The notes: a model not told the origin generated them from the sequence alone. Counted from the first letter of the stretch, positions 47,696 through 58,937 are shown. The stretch: DNA of 64,000 nucleotides from Aliivibrio fischeri (GCA_038993745.2 CP160629.1:1798001-1862000); one strand, 5' to 3'. Numbers and translations are program-made.

Positions 47696-48193
47696 ATGAT
47701 CATCCTACATACATCATTTGGTGACATCACAGTTAAACTTCACGAAGACAAAGCACCAGCAACTTGTGCTAACTTCCTACAATACTGTAAAGATGGTTTC
47801 TACGACAACACTCTTTTCCACCGTGTAATTGATGGTTTTATGGTTCAAGGTGGCGGCATGACTTCTGGTCTTGAAGAAAAAACTGGCCGTGCAACTATCA
47901 AAAACGAAGCAAATAATGGCCTAAGCAACAAAGTAGGTACATTAGCAATGGCTCGTACTATGGAACCGCATTCAGCAAGTTCTCAATTCTTCATCAACGT
48001 TAACGACAACAAATTCCTAGATTTCAAATCTGAATCTCTAGATGGTTGGGGTTACTGTGTGTTTGCTGAAGTGGTTGAAGGCATGGACGTTGTAAACAAA
48101 ATCAAAGGTGTTGCTACTGGTAACTACGGTTACGTACACCAAGATGTTCCTGTTGAAGAAGTATTCATCACAGGCACAACAATCACAGAATAA
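47696..48193 (+). CDS. ppiB: Peptidyl-prolyl cis-trans isomerase B (cyclophilin)
   Basis: 165 residues, cytoplasmic cyclophilin. Catalytic block [13 protein letters not shown] and SQFFINV are complete. ATG 47696 after AAGGTAATTCC. lpxH follows after 59 bases in the same direction, the usual Vibrio order cysS/ppiB-lpxH. Confidence 0.95.
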   Translation: MIILHTSFGDITVKLHEDKAPATCANFLQYCKDGFYDNTLFHRVIDGFMVQGGGMTSGLEEKTGRATIKNEANNGLSNKVGTLAMARTMEPHSASSQFFINVNDNKFLDFKSESLDGWGYCVFAEVVEGMDVVNKIKGVATGNYGYVHQDVPVEEVFITGTTITE

Positions 48194-48252
48194 TTCTGTT
48201 TTTTGCCAGCTTTATTCAAAGCTGGCATTTTCTCATTACCAATAAAGTATTT

Positions 48253-48978
48253 ATGACTATCTTATTTATTTCTGATCTTCACTTATCCCCTCTTCGCCCT
48301 GACATCACGGACTGTTTTATTGATTTTATGCAGAATGAAGCCATTCATGCTGAAAAACTCTATGTATTAGGTGACTTATTTGAGTTTTGGATTGGTGATG
48401 ATGATAATTCTCCATTTAATGTTTCAATCAAAAATGAGTTTAAGGCATTAACGGAAAAAGGAGTCAAATGTTACTTTATTCAAGGTAATAGAGATTTCCT
48501 GCTTAATAAACGCTTTTGTAAAGAAACAGGAGTTGAACTTTTAGATGATCACACGGTTATCGAACTTGATGGTGAAAAAGTTCTTATTATGCACGGTGAT
48601 ACCTTGTGCATTGATGATATAAAATACCAAGAATTTAGAGCTAAAGTGCACAAACCATGGCTTCAATGGGTCTTCAACCGAATTCCACTTTTCATTCGCC
48701 AGCGTATAGTAAAAAACGTTCAGGATAAGATTAAAGAGAAAAAACAAACTAAAACTCTGTGCATCATGGATGTTACTCAAAGTGAAGTTGAACGTGTAAT
48801 GCAAGAAGAAGGTGTTCAACGTCTTATTCATGGACATACTCACCGACCAGATACGCATACCTTTATCAGCAATAATAAAGAGATGACTCGCATTGTATTA
48901 GGTGACTGGTATAGCCAAGGTTCAATTCTTGAGTATTCAGATAAAATCTACTCACTTCACAAAAAAGAGTTTAAATAA
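48253..48978 (+). CDS. lpxH: UDP-2,3-diacylglucosamine pyrophosphatase
   Basis: 241 residues, lipid A biosynthesis. Calcineurin-like metal motifs are all present: [37 protein letters not shown]. Peripheral membrane enzyme that makes lipid X from UDP-diacylglucosamine. Confidence 0.95.
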   Translation: MTILFISDLHLSPLRPDITDCFIDFMQNEAIHAEKLYVLGDLFEFWIGDDDNSPFNVSIKNEFKALTEKGVKCYFIQGNRDFLLNKRFCKETGVELLDDHTVIELDGEKVLIMHGDTLCIDDIKYQEFRAKVHKPWLQWVFNRIPLFIRQRIVKNVQDKIKEKKQTKTLCIMDVTQSEVERVMQEEGVQRLIHGHTHRPDTHTFISNNKEMTRIVLGDWYSQGSILEYSDKIYSLHKKEFK

Positions 48979-49048
48979 TTATTTTTAATCGTTTGCCTTT
49001 AAATGTCTCAAACAAGAAACATAGTTTTTTTACTGTAAAGCGTTTATT

Positions 49049-50294
49049 ATGAGCGCAGTTCCGATTCAACACGCTGTAGAGAAAAGTTGTTATATACACA
49101 TATGTTGCTCGTCAACCAATCTTAGACCTAAGTAAAAATACGATTGGTTACGAATTATTATTTCGAGACGGTCCAAAAAACACTTTTCCACTTGTTGAAG
49201 CAGAAGAAGCAACGAGCCGACTTTTATCCGATCATTTTTTAAGCTCATACTGCAATGCAACAAATGATAAATTAGGCTTTGTTAATTTCCCTCAACAAAG
49301 CTTATTAAATCTAGTTCCTACGCTTTTTAATCCAGATAACTTAGTAGTTGAAATACTAGAAGACTGCATTCCAAGTCCTGAATTATTAGTAGCAATTAAA
49401 CGTCTTGCCAAGCTAGGTTACAAACTTGCTCTTGATGATTTTGAGCCAAACCCAGATTGGACCCCTTTTCTACCGTACATTGATATCATCAAGTTTGATA
49501 TGCGTACAATGCCAATTCTAAAAGCAAAGTTATTCATTCGTCATTGTGAGAAATACAATATTAAGTTTTTAGCTGAGAAAGTAGAAACTTACGAAGAATT
49601 TGAGCAGGCAAAAGAAGCAGGCTTTACTTATTTCCAAGGCTATTTTTTCAGTAAACCTGAAATGCTTCAGCAACGAGCAATTCAACCAAATCAACTTGCG
49701 ATTATTCAGTTATACCAAGAGATCTCTGCACCTAGTGTCGATTTCAATACCGTAGAAAAATACATCACTCAAGATGTTTCACTTTCTTATAAACTGCTGC
49801 GATTTGTTAATTCATCTTCTATTATTGACAAGCCAATCACCTCTTTTAAGCAAGCATTAGTCTATTTGGGTGAAACTAAGCTTCGTCAATTTGTATCATT
49901 AGTCGCTGTTGCTCATGCAACTCAACACAAACCGCAATCTCTATACACGTTATCAATCCACCGTGCTAGATTGTGTGAATTAATCGTAACTAAAACGGAT
50001 ATTGAATTAGAACCAAGCCAAGCTTTTTTAGTTGGACTGTTTTCTTTACTTGAGCCTTTACTAGATCAACCGCTTGAAACACTGATTCAGCATTTACCTA
50101 TTTCTATTGAAATAAAACAAGCGCTCACTGACCGTAAAGGATTATTAGGAAAGCTGATATTAGCCATCGAGAGCTATGAAAAAGCAGATTGGAGCGTCGT
50201 AGCCGAATGTTGTCGAGCTCTAAATATTACAGAAAAAGAATTTACCGCTTGTTATAAAGAATCTGCCAAATGGGTAGATGAGATAGCAAAATAG
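49049..50294 (+). pseudogene. EAL-HDOD signalling protein (CdgJ/YuxH type), frame break near the start
   Basis: ATG 49049 opens MSAVPIQHAVEKSCY and runs out of frame at a TATATACACATAT stretch (about 49,093-49,106). The next frame continues YVARQPILDLSKNTIGYELLFRDG to 50294. The change is +1 or -2, as expected from dinucleotide slippage. The EAL domain is degenerate (ELL instead of EAL; DDFEPN, KFDMRTM, FQGYFFSKP retained), so phosphodiesterase activity is unlikely. The C-terminal HDOD domain is from about residue 215. Homologues affect motility and c-di-GMP. Translation could also start inside at 49500, losing most of the EAL part. Confidence 0.8.
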
Positions 50295-50306
50295 AGGCGT
50301 CTGAAT

Positions 50307-50705
50307 ATGTCAAAATCAAATCATTGCCCTTGCGGTACAAAAAAAAATTATTCTGTTTGTTGTGAGCCTATTCATAACAATCATTCACTAGCGATAACGC
50401 CTGAACTTTTAATGCGATCTCGTTACAGTGCTCATGTTAAAGAATTAGTGCAATATATTATTGATACCTACCACCCTTCTTGTAATGCGGAAGAGTTTAG
50501 AGAAGGTATTATTGACTCTGTAGAGTTAGATTGGCGTAAACTTAAAGTTATCGCTTCTTCATTATCAAAAGAAAATGCTAATGAAGGTTTTGTGACATTT
50601 AAAGCGATCTATTCAGAAGATGGTCAATTGCATCAATTAAAAGAATGCTCTCGCTTTGTTAAAGAAGATGGTAAGTGGTTCTATATTGATGGTGATGTAG
50701 AGTAA
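50307..50705 (+). CDS. ychJ: YchJ-like SEC-C motif protein
   Basis: 132 residues, UPF0225 family. N-terminal SEC-C zinc motif (CPCGTKKNYSVCC, about residues 8-20) and an NTF2-like body (LLMRSRYSAH, FKAIYSEDG). Function unknown. Follows the EAL-HDOD gene by 12 bases. Confidence 0.87.
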   Translation: MSKSNHCPCGTKKNYSVCCEPIHNNHSLAITPELLMRSRYSAHVKELVQYIIDTYHPSCNAEEFREGIIDSVELDWRKLKVIASSLSKENANEGFVTFKAIYSEDGQLHQLKECSRFVKEDGKWFYIDGDVE

Positions 50706-50712
50706 AAGACAT

Positions 50713-50745
50713 AAAAAACGAGAGCACTTGCTCTCGTTTTTTATT
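50713..50745. terminator. Bidirectional terminator
   Basis: AAAACGAGAGCA/TGCTCTCGTTTT (50715-50726/50729-50740) between the convergent ychJ and symporter genes. Confidence 0.85.
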
Positions 50746-50765
50746 TTCAATACTAATTTCTTAAA

Positions 50766-52190
50766 TTAGAATTTTTTCGATATCAGTGCAGCACCTGCAA
50801 TAATACCTACACCAAGCAACATAATAGCGCCTTTACCACTATCAAATCCTGATGAAATCCCCATAAATGCAACAATTGCGATTGCCACAGGGATGATAAA
50901 CTTAACTAAAACATACCATAGACCAAATAATGGGAATTTCACTTCACCACCATTAGTGATCTCATCTTCTAGATCTTCACGTTTCAATCTCCAACCTGCA
51001 AAGATACATACCAACATACCGCCAACGGCTAAGAAGATTTTATCTGTTAACAAGTCAAAAATATCAAAGGCACCAGTATCAAATAATGTTGGTCCAACGC
51101 CACCTAAAGATAGAGAAGCAAAGATACATAGAACAGCCATTACCGAACTTGCTGTAATCACCGCTTTAACACGTGATAACCCTTTTTCATCAATTAAGTA
51201 AGACACAACAACTTCTAATAAAGAAACAGAAGATGTCAGTGCTGCAACACTTAAACCAATAAAGAACATAAGAGCTAAAAGAAGACCGATAATTCCGCCC
51301 ATTTCAGCAAATAGCTGAGGTACCACAACAAATACAAGACCCGGCCCTGCTGTTGGTGCCATACCAAATGCAAACATTGCAGGGAACATTGCTACACCAG
51401 CAAGGATTGCGACACCGGTATCCATTGCTGTAACCATTGCTGTTGTTTGTACTAGATTTTCTTTTTTCTTCAAATAAGAACCGTACGTCATCATACAACC
51501 CATACCTAAAGATAATGAGAAAAAGGCTTGGCCTAAAGCAGCCAAAATAACGTTACTATCAATTTTTGAAAAGTCAGGACTAAATAAAAACTCAAGGCCC
51601 GCCATTGAACCAGGAAGCATTAACCCTTTTACTGAAACAATAATCAGGATAATGAAAAGCAATGGCATTAATATTTTACCTGCTTTCTCAATACCGCCAG
51701 AAATACCTTTCATTACAATGACGATATTTAAAAATAGATAAAAAGCCATCCACATTAACGGTTGAATTGGATCAGAAATAAATCCACCAAAACTATCACC
51801 AATTGCTTCTGGAGCGTTTAATAAGCCCGTACCAACTTTAGCAATGTAAGCAATTGCCCAACCACCTACTACAGGGTAGAAACCCATGATCAATAGACCA
51901 CTTGTTACACCGATGACACCAGCAAAGGTCCAACGGCGATCTGTAGATTTAAAAGCACCTACTGCTGATTTTTGTGTTCGACGACCAATAGCAAACTCAG
52001 TCAACATCACACTAAAACCGATAAAAATAACGAAGAACAGATAGATAGCAACAAATGCACCACCACCATTATCTCCAGCTGTATATGGAAACTTCCAAAT
52101 ATTACCAAGGCCAACAGCTGATCCTGCTGCCGCCATGACAAACCCTAACTTTGAACCCCAATTGTCGCGGGGCTTCGTAGAAGCGCTCAT
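50766..52190 (-). CDS. Sodium-dependent symporter, NSS family
   Basis: 474 residues from ATG 52190. About eleven spans. The N-terminal family signature is WGSKLGFVMAAAGSAVGLGNIWKFPY, with the unwound TM1 sodium site (AVGLGN), and GGGAFV in TM2 follows. Imports an amino acid or amine with sodium; substrate not deducible. An in-frame ATG at 52217 lacks a ribosome site. Confidence 0.88.
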   Translation of the reverse strand: MSASTKPRDNWGSKLGFVMAAAGSAVGLGNIWKFPYTAGDNGGGAFVAIYLFFVIFIGFSVMLTEFAIGRRTQKSAVGAFKSTDRRWTFAGVIGVTSGLLIMGFYPVVGGWAIAYIAKVGTGLLNAPEAIGDSFGGFISDPIQPLMWMAFYLFLNIVIVMKGISGGIEKAGKILMPLLFIILIIVSVKGLMLPGSMAGLEFLFSPDFSKIDSNVILAALGQAFFSLSLGMGCMMTYGSYLKKKENLVQTTAMVTAMDTGVAILAGVAMFPAMFAFGMAPTAGPGLVFVVVPQLFAEMGGIIGLLLALMFFIGLSVAALTSSVSLLEVVVSYLIDEKGLSRVKAVITASSVMAVLCIFASLSLGGVGPTLFDTGAFDIFDLLTDKIFLAVGGMLVCIFAGWRLKREDLEDEITNGGEVKFPLFGLWYVLVKFIIPVAIAIVAFMGISSGFDSGKGAIMLLGVGIIAGAALISKKF

Positions 52191-52217
52191 ACCCACGTTT
52201 ATCTCCAAACTATCCAT

Positions 52218-52495
52218 GCTGTGTTAATAAATTTACGCCAAAAATGTTGTGTACATATTTTTGTACATTCTAAAAATTGGAATGGCGTACCATCAATTGC
52301 AAGTAAAACAGTTTAAGAATAAAATTGGAACCCCAGAGTTGCATTTTTTTAACATGTGACACCTTTTTGTGTCCTATATGTTTACAATTTCATCAATAAT
52401 TTTTATTTTGTAAATTTTTGCATTCCTATCTACTCTTTTCTTATCACTCCTGATTTAATAGAGATCCTCTTACTTTTTTCACTGACAGAGCGCTA
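52218..52495. promoter_or_regulatory. Divergent promoter region of the symporter and cls
   Basis: 278 AT-rich bases, no gene seen, no defined operator recognised. Confidence 0.5.
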
Positions 52496-53948
52496 ATGGA
52501 TAAATTTTATCAAGCACTTACAATTGTTAGCTTCGTTTTATATTGGCTTCTCGTAGCAGGCGTAACAATTCGTGTTGTTTTCAAACCAAGACCCGTAGGC
52601 GTATCATTAGCTTGGCTTATGATTATTTACATTCTTCCTGTTATTGGGGTCATGGCTTATTTTTTAATTGGTGAGCTAAACTTAGGTCGAACTCGTGGTG
52701 AGCGTGCACGAGCTATGTTTACGCCTTATGAACAGTGGTTTGCACAAATTCATCATTGCCAATATCACCAACCACATTCGATTTCCCATCGTATCTCAGC
52801 AATTCACAATTTATGTTCTAATCGCCTCGGGATCCCTGCATTAAGTGGCGATACACTCTCGCTATTAAATACCCCTTCAGAAATTCTCAATGCGATTATT
52901 TCTGATATAGAAAAGCCGAGCATGAAATAAATATGGAGTTTTATATTTGGCATCACGGTGGGTTAGCTGACAGTGTTGCAAGTGCATTAATTGTAGCTGC
53001 AAAACGAGGCGTAACTGTCAATGTGCTGCTTGACTCCGCTGGTAGTATGGATTTCTTTAAGAGCCACTGGCCTAAATTACTCAAGCAATCCGGTGTCAAC
53101 ATTGTAGAAGCTCTAAGTGTTAGTCCATTTCGTATGTTCTTTCGACGCCTAGATCTACGCTTGCATCGAAAATTGTTGTGATTGATAACCGTATTGCTTA
53201 TACCGGCTCAATGAATCTGGTTGATCCACAGTACTTCAAACAAAATTCAGGCGTTGGCCAGTGGATTGATGTAATGGTTCGCCTTACAGGACCTAATGTT
53301 GCCATTTTAAATACTATTCATGCATGGGATTGGGAAGTAGAAACGGGTATTCGTGAGCTACCTCATTTACCGGAATGCCCTGCGTCTATTGACCCATTTA
53401 ATCATACAACTCAAGTGGTTCCTTCTGGTCCAGGTATGCCAGATGACATTATTCAACAAGTGCTTATTACTGCTATTTGCCAAGCAAGAAAATCCATTAC
53501 CATCACCACGCCATATTTTGTGCCAAGTGAAATTTTATTGCACACCTTAAGAACCACTGCACACCGTGGTGTTGAAGTGAAACTCATACTGCCTAAGAAA
53601 AATGACTCATTAATGGTGAACTGGGCATCAAAATCTTTTTTTGAAACCCTCTTAAAAGCCGGAGTTCAAATACATGAATTTAATGGTGGCTTATTACATA
53701 CAAAATCGGTCGTTATTGATGAAAGCCATTGTATTATTGGAACCGTAAACTTAGATATGCGCAGCTTCTGGCTCAACTTTGAAGTAAGTTTGATCGTCGA
53801 TGATCCTGAGTTTACAAAACAATTATCATGGGTTTTAGATGGCTACCTAGAGCAATCAACTCAAGTCTGTTTTGATACATGGCGTCATAGAAGTTGGGGA
53901 AATCGCTTTACCGAACGATTCTTCTCTATGTTCAGCCCATTACTCTAA
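52496..53948 (+). pseudogene. cls: Cardiolipin synthase, two frame breaks
   Basis: Three frames make one phospholipase D-type cardiolipin synthase. Part 1 has two N-terminal membrane spans. It breaks at the A-run 52,911-52,914; adding an A gives KAEHEINMEFYIW. Part 2 breaks at the A-run 53,169-53,172; adding an A gives LHRKIVVIDNRIAYTGSMN, the first HKD motif. Part 3 has the second HKD (LLHTKSVVIDES). Repaired length is 484 residues (E. coli ClsA 486). Both breaks are in short A-runs, so read error is likely. Confidence 0.88.
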
Positions 53949-53958
53949 AAACACATAA

Positions 53959-54000
53959 GAAAACGCCAGTGACCTCTTTGACAAGGTCACTGGCGTTTTT
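53959..54000. terminator. Bidirectional terminator between cls and folE
   Basis: AAAACGCCAGTGACCT/AGGTCACTGGCGTTTT (53960-53975/53984-53999), sixteen-base stem, loop of eight. Confidence 0.88.
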
Positions 54001-54040
54001 AATGTTTACTTTATTGTAGTATTTAACAAGATAGCTGTAT

Positions 54041-54693
54041 TTAACGAATACCGCTTAAAAACTCGTGTCTTGTCGCTGGGTTTCTCTTAAAGATCCCACC
54101 AAGTGCTGTCGTTGTTGTACTACTTGTTGCATCCATTACACCACGAGACTTAACACAATAGTGCGTTGCTTCCATAGTAATAGCCACATCGTCACTACCT
54201 AATAAGGTTTGTAAAGCCACAAGTATTTGCTGAGTCATGCGTTCTTGAACTTGTGGACGTTGAGCGAAGAATCGAACAATACGGTTAATTTTAGATAATC
54301 CGATGATCTTTCCACGAGGAATATAAGCAACCGTCGCTTTACCATCAATTGTCACTAAGTGATGTTCGCAAGTACTGGTTAACGTAATATCATTCACACG
54401 AACCATCTCATCACAGTTCATCTTATTTTCAATCACTGTAATTTTAGGGAAATTGGCATAATCTAGCCAGAGAAAATCTCATCCACATACATTTTTGCAA
54501 TACGGTGTGGCGTTTCTTCTAAACTATCATCACTAAGATCAAGACTTAATAGGGTTAGGATCTCACGCATATGCTCTTCAATGCGCTCTTTTTTCTCTTC
54601 TCGACTAACACCATTTTCTTTCATTGGCGTCTCAAGACCACGTGCAACAAGGGCATCACGCACTAATATGGCTGATTCACTAAGTGATGACAT
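54041..54693 (-). pseudogene. folE: GTP cyclohydrolase I, frame break
   Basis: First enzyme of folate/pterin synthesis. ATG 54693 has GGAG six bases upstream. The first frame ends at YVDEIFSG (54463). The other continues [16 protein letters not shown] with the zinc and active-site residues ([22 protein letters not shown]). One base is missing at the CC pair 54,467-54,468. Repaired length 217 residues, normal. This gene should be needed for folate synthesis, so a read error is the likely reason. Confidence 0.9.
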
Positions 54694-54847
54694 CGTATAC
54701 TCCAAAATTCCATAATCAATTGAACTTCGCTAAGGATACCTCCTCTATCAAATAAATACACCCTGATTTTACTAGGTCTATTAGATGTTAAAGGCCAAAA
54801 TATGGTAATGTTCAATCATTATTACGATTAATGTAGAGAGTACCCTA

Positions 54848-56092
54848 ATGGATTGCTGCGCAACTCAAGGTTTAATTCCAGTAGAAACCGCTTTAGAAAC
54901 CTTATTATCTCAAGTTTCTCCGGTATCAAATACCCATTCTTTAGCTCTTGCTGATGCAATTGGCTTTGTATTAGCTGAAGATATTCGTTCTCCTATTAAT
55001 GTTCCTCCATTTGCTAACTCGGCAATGGATGGCTATGCGGTACGTATTGCTGATTTAGAGCAGTCATTAACTTTACCTGTTGCTGGTAAATCTTTTGCAG
55101 GCATTCCTTTTGAAGGTGAATGGCAGCCACAAACCACTATTCGTATTATGACTGGCGCAAAAATCCCTGAGGGTTGCGATGCTGTCATTATGCAAGAGCT
55201 AACCACTGAAACAGATGCAGGTATTACCTTCGAATTAAACCTTGCTGATGTAAAACCGCAAGCAAACATCCGTCCTATTGGCGACGATGTATCTCAAGGC
55301 CAAACTGTGCTAGCTAAAGGTCACCGTTTAACACCACGTGATATCCCGTTAATTGCATCATTAGGTATTAATGATATTCCCGTAGTAGATAAGCCAAAAG
55401 TTGCTTTCTTCTCTACTGGTGATGAACTTAAACCTCTTGGTCAACCACTAGAAGATGGTCAAATCTACGACAGTAATCGCTACGGTATTAAAGTATTAAT
55501 TGAACGTTTTGGTTGTGAAGCGATCGATCTTGGTATTATCCCTGACTGCCCAGAAACTCTAAAAGAAGTATTCCTAAAAGCAGATAAAGAAGCCGATGTG
55601 GTAATTACTTCTGGCGGTGTAAGTGTTGGCGAGGCGGATTATACTAAAGATATTTTGGATGAATTAGGTCAGATCGGCTTTTGGAAATTAGCCATTAAAC
55701 CAGGCAAACCTTTTGCTTTTGGTCAATTACCAAATTCTTACTTCTGTGGTTTACCTGGAAACCCAGTATCGGCAATGTTAACCATGTATGTGCTTGTACA
55801 GCCAATGCTTGCAAAGCTTGCGGGCCATACAAAGTGGGAAGCACCAAAATCAATTCCTGCAAAAGCAACATCTACATTTAAAAAACACCCTGGCCGTACT
55901 GACTACCAACGTGGTATTTATTCTATTAATGAACAAGGTCAATTTGAGGTATCGACGACCGGTAATCAAGGTTCTGGTGCCTTCAGTTCAATGAGTATTG
56001 CCAATTGTTTTGTTGTATTAGAGCGTGAACGTGGCCGCGTTGAAGCAGGTGAAACAGTTAACATCGAACTTTTCAACGCATCACTATACTAA
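54848..56092 (+). CDS. moeA: Molybdopterin molybdenumtransferase
   Basis: 414 residues. Inserts molybdate into adenylated molybdopterin. N-terminal NSAMDGYAVR block, central GDELKPLGQPLEDGQIYDSN, and C-terminal GLPGNPVSAM are complete. moeB follows 10 bases downstream. Confidence 0.95.
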   Translation: MDCCATQGLIPVETALETLLSQVSPVSNTHSLALADAIGFVLAEDIRSPINVPPFANSAMDGYAVRIADLEQSLTLPVAGKSFAGIPFEGEWQPQTTIRIMTGAKIPEGCDAVIMQELTTETDAGITFELNLADVKPQANIRPIGDDVSQGQTVLAKGHRLTPRDIPLIASLGINDIPVVDKPKVAFFSTGDELKPLGQPLEDGQIYDSNRYGIKVLIERFGCEAIDLGIIPDCPETLKEVFLKADKEADVVITSGGVSVGEADYTKDILDELGQIGFWKLAIKPGKPFAFGQLPNSYFCGLPGNPVSAMLTMYVLVQPMLAKLAGHTKWEAPKSIPAKATSTFKKHPGRTDYQRGIYSINEQGQFEVSTTGNQGSGAFSSMSIANCFVVLERERGRVEAGETVNIELFNASLY

Positions 56093-56102
56093 GAGCTTAT
56101 TC

Positions 56103-56852
56103 ATGAGTGAATTAACTGATAATGAAATGCTTCGCTATAACCGTCAGATCATCTTACGTAATTTTGATTTTGATGGCCAAGAAGCATTAAAAGCAAGCTC
56201 CATACTGATCATTGGTGCGGGAGGTCTGGGTTGCGCATCCAGTCAATATTTAGCCGCAGCGGGGGTTGGTACTCTAACGCTTGTTGATGATGACACCGTT
56301 GAGCTTTCAAACCTGCAACGTCAGGTATTACACTGTGATGAAACCATCGGTGTAAAGAAAGTTGTGTCAGCTAAAATGGCGTTAAATCGAATTAACCCTA
56401 ATTGCCACATCAACACTGTAGATAAGCGTCTATCTGATGACGAGTTGCGCTCATTCATTACATCTCATGATCTAGTACTTGATGGTACTGATAATGTTGA
56501 TACACGTAACCAATTAAACCGCTTATGCCACGAATCGAAGACACCATTGGTTTCTGGTGCAGCGATTCGTATGGAAGGCCAAGTAAGTGTTTATACGTAT
56601 CAAGATGATGAGCCTTGCTACCAATGCTTAAGCAGTTTATTTGGGCAACAAGCATTGACCTGTGTTGAAGCAGGAGTAATGTCTCCTGTTGTCGGTATTA
56701 TTGGTTCTGTTCAAGCATTAGAAGCGATAAAAGTATTAACTAACTATGGTCAACCTTTAATCAGCAAACTTCTTATTCTTGATGCCCTATCGATGAATTG
56801 GCGAGAAATGAAATTGGCTAAAATGCCTAATTGCTCAGTTTGCAGTCATTAA
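56103..56852 (+). CDS. moeB: Molybdopterin-synthase adenylyltransferase
   Basis: 249 residues from ATG 56103 (a longer frame overlaps moeA). E1-like fold: ATP-binding GAGGLGCASS (about residues 38-47), RYNRQI, and zinc-binding CYQC and CSVC. Adenylates MoaD for sulfur transfer. Confidence 0.94.
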   Translation: MSELTDNEMLRYNRQIILRNFDFDGQEALKASSILIIGAGGLGCASSQYLAAAGVGTLTLVDDDTVELSNLQRQVLHCDETIGVKKVVSAKMALNRINPNCHINTVDKRLSDDELRSFITSHDLVLDGTDNVDTRNQLNRLCHESKTPLVSGAAIRMEGQVSVYTYQDDEPCYQCLSSLFGQQALTCVEAGVMSPVVGIIGSVQALEAIKVLTNYGQPLISKLLILDALSMNWREMKLAKMPNCSVCSH

Positions 56853-56874
56853 ATACACGTTTATTTTCAATTTG

Positions 56875-56910
56875 AAGGCGATAAAAACACATGTTTTATC
56901 GCCTTTTTTT
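56875..56910 (+). terminator. moeAB terminator
   Basis: AAGGCGATAAAA/TTTTATCGCCTT (56875-56886/56894-56905) then TTTTT. Confidence 0.85.
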
Positions 56911-57037
56911 ATTTCCTAAACACAAAAAAATCCCCAATAAAAACAATAAGAAATAACCAAGCATACTGTTTTACACACCAAAGCCAAGTCTAAAATCCCT
57001 CTCCATGTAATACACATTTAAGAAAAGTGAAATATAA

Positions 57038-57055
57038 CTGTCACATAACTTTCCT
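57038..57055 (+). promoter_or_regulatory. Candidate Pho box upstream of pstS
   Basis: CTGTCAC-ATAA-CTTTCCT: the first half-site matches the PhoB consensus, the second weakly. It is 55 bases from the pstS start, as expected for phosphate-starvation activation. Confidence 0.5.
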
Positions 57056-57109
57056 AAAGTGACCTCGTCAACTTAATTACGGCATGAATGCCAGACAAAG
57101 GAAATGAAA

Positions 57110-57931
57110 ATGAAAAAGTCAGTAATCGGCGCACTAGCAATTATTAGTTCAGTAGTAGCAGCACCAACTTTAGCAAAGGAAACCATTTCTGCTGTTGGTT
57201 CAAGCAGTGTAACTCCACTTATGGAAGTGTTTTCTGAAACATACATGAAAGACCATTCAAACGTATTTATCGAAGTTCAAGGCCCGGGCTCTTCTGCTGG
57301 TGTTAAAGCGGCAAAAAATGGCTCAGCTGATTTAGGCATGTCTTCTCGTAACTTAAAATCAGATGAGAAAGATCCTGCACTTAAAGAACTTATTGTTGCT
57401 CACGACGGCATCGCTGTTGTTGTAAACCCAAATAACAAACTTAAAGGGTTAACATCAGAGCAAGTAACGGCTATCTATAAAGGTGAAGTTAAAAACTGGA
57501 AAGAAGTGGGTGGCGCAGACAAGCCTGTTGTTGTAATTACTCGTGATACTGCATCTGGTACTCGTGGCGCATTTGAAGACATCATGAGCCTGAAGAAAAA
57601 AGTATCAGGTATGAAAGTATCAGCGATTTCACAACGAGCTCAAGTTGCTAACGGCAACGGTGCATTAAAAACAATGGTAGCAAGTAACCCATACGCAATT
57701 GGTTACATCTCTTTAGGTACCGTTGATAGCTCTGTACACGCACTAGCAATTGATAACGTAGAACCAAGTGTTGCTGACATCAAAAACGGCACTTACAAAG
57801 TATCTCGTCCATTCCTTGTTCTATACAAAGAAGGTAAACCATCAGCTGAAGCTCAAAAATTCCTTGATTGGATGACAGCTGAAACAGCTCAAAACCTTGT
57901 TGAAAAGAAAGGCTACATCTCAGTTAACTAA
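57110..57931 (+). CDS. pstS: Phosphate-binding protein PstS
   Basis: 273 residues. The second of two ATGs (57110) fits AAAGGA better than 57104. Signal peptide to about residue 23 (APTLAKE). Periplasmic binding protein with VGSSSVTPLME, GPGSSAG and RDTASGTRGAFE, which contact phosphate. First gene of pstSCAB. Confidence 0.93.
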   Translation: MKKSVIGALAIISSVVAAPTLAKETISAVGSSSVTPLMEVFSETYMKDHSNVFIEVQGPGSSAGVKAAKNGSADLGMSSRNLKSDEKDPALKELIVAHDGIAVVVNPNNKLKGLTSEQVTAIYKGEVKNWKEVGGADKPVVVITRDTASGTRGAFEDIMSLKKKVSGMKVSAISQRAQVANGNGALKTMVASNPYAIGYISLGTVDSSVHALAIDNVEPSVADIKNGTYKVSRPFLVLYKEGKPSAEAQKFLDWMTAETAQNLVEKKGYISVN

Positions 57932-58006
57932 TTTCTACCCTATTGCCTGACCTGCGAAGGTTGGGCATTTTTCCATTTCGAATTTTTCGACATGTGAGTA
58001 TTTATT

Positions 58007-58933
58007 ATGACCATCGCAATGAATAATCAAAGCACAGAAAATCAAGTAAAACCATCTAACAATCCACTACGAGAAAAAAAGCGCGTGGATTGGAGAGAAC
58101 GTATTTTTCACGGTTTATTTTTAAGTTGTGCTGTTATTGGTATTGTTTCACTAGCGACTATCGCTTACTTCATCATTAAAGAAAGTATTCCTGCATTTCA
58201 ACAAGCTGGTGTAAGCGGCATTGTATTAGGCCAAGATTGGCTACCGCCGGCATTATATGGTGTATTCACCATGATCGTCGCGTCAATTGTATCTACTTTT
58301 GGTGCAGTATTAGTTGGTGTTCCTGTTGGTATTTTAACGGCTATTTTTATTGCAGAAATAGCACCAAAACAAGTCGCTGATATTATTCGACCTGCCGTTG
58401 AGCTATTAGCTGGTATACCATCGGTTGTATACGGCTTCTTTGGCCTAGTTATTATTGTTCCATTAATTCAAGACATATTCCAAGTCCCTGCAGGTAACAC
58501 CATTCTTGCTGGTATTATCGTTCTTGGTGTAATGATTCTTCCTACTGTAATCACCGTATCAGAAACGTCTATTCGTGCAGTACCGTCAACATACAGAGAA
58601 GGATCATTGGCACTTGGAGCTTCTAAAATATTCACGATTTTCCGTATTCTTCTTCCTGCCGCTCGTTCAGGTATCATGACCGGCGTTATTCTTGGTATCG
58701 CTCGTGCACTGGGTGAAACCATGGCAATCATCATGGTAATGGGTAATGCCCCAGCAATGCCTGAAGGAATTTTAGATTCAGCACGAACATTAACCGCAAA
58801 CATCGCAATTGAAATGTCATACGCAAGTGGCATTCACGCCAACGCTCTGTACGCTACCGGTGTGGTATTGCTTGTATTTATCATGTCTCTTAATGGCATT
58901 CTTCTTTACTTAAACCGTGAAACGGCGAAATAA
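58007..58933 (+). CDS. pstC: Phosphate ABC transporter permease PstC
   Basis: 308 residues, six predicted spans. PstC blocks ELLAGIPSVVYGFFG and ALGASKIFTIFRILLPAARSG (EAA-type loop) are clear. Start 58007 with a GAG site. Followed by pstA after four bases. Confidence 0.94.
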   Translation: MTIAMNNQSTENQVKPSNNPLREKKRVDWRERIFHGLFLSCAVIGIVSLATIAYFIIKESIPAFQQAGVSGIVLGQDWLPPALYGVFTMIVASIVSTFGAVLVGVPVGILTAIFIAEIAPKQVADIIRPAVELLAGIPSVVYGFFGLVIIVPLIQDIFQVPAGNTILAGIIVLGVMILPTVITVSETSIRAVPSTYREGSLALGASKIFTIFRILLPAARSGIMTGVILGIARALGETMAIIMVMGNAPAMPEGILDSARTLTANIAIEMSYASGIHANALYATGVVLLVFIMSLNGILLYLNRETAK

Positions 58934-58937
58934 GATC

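Noticed and set aside
48541..48858. Minus-strand frame opposite lpxH
   Set aside because: Antisense shadow without start context.
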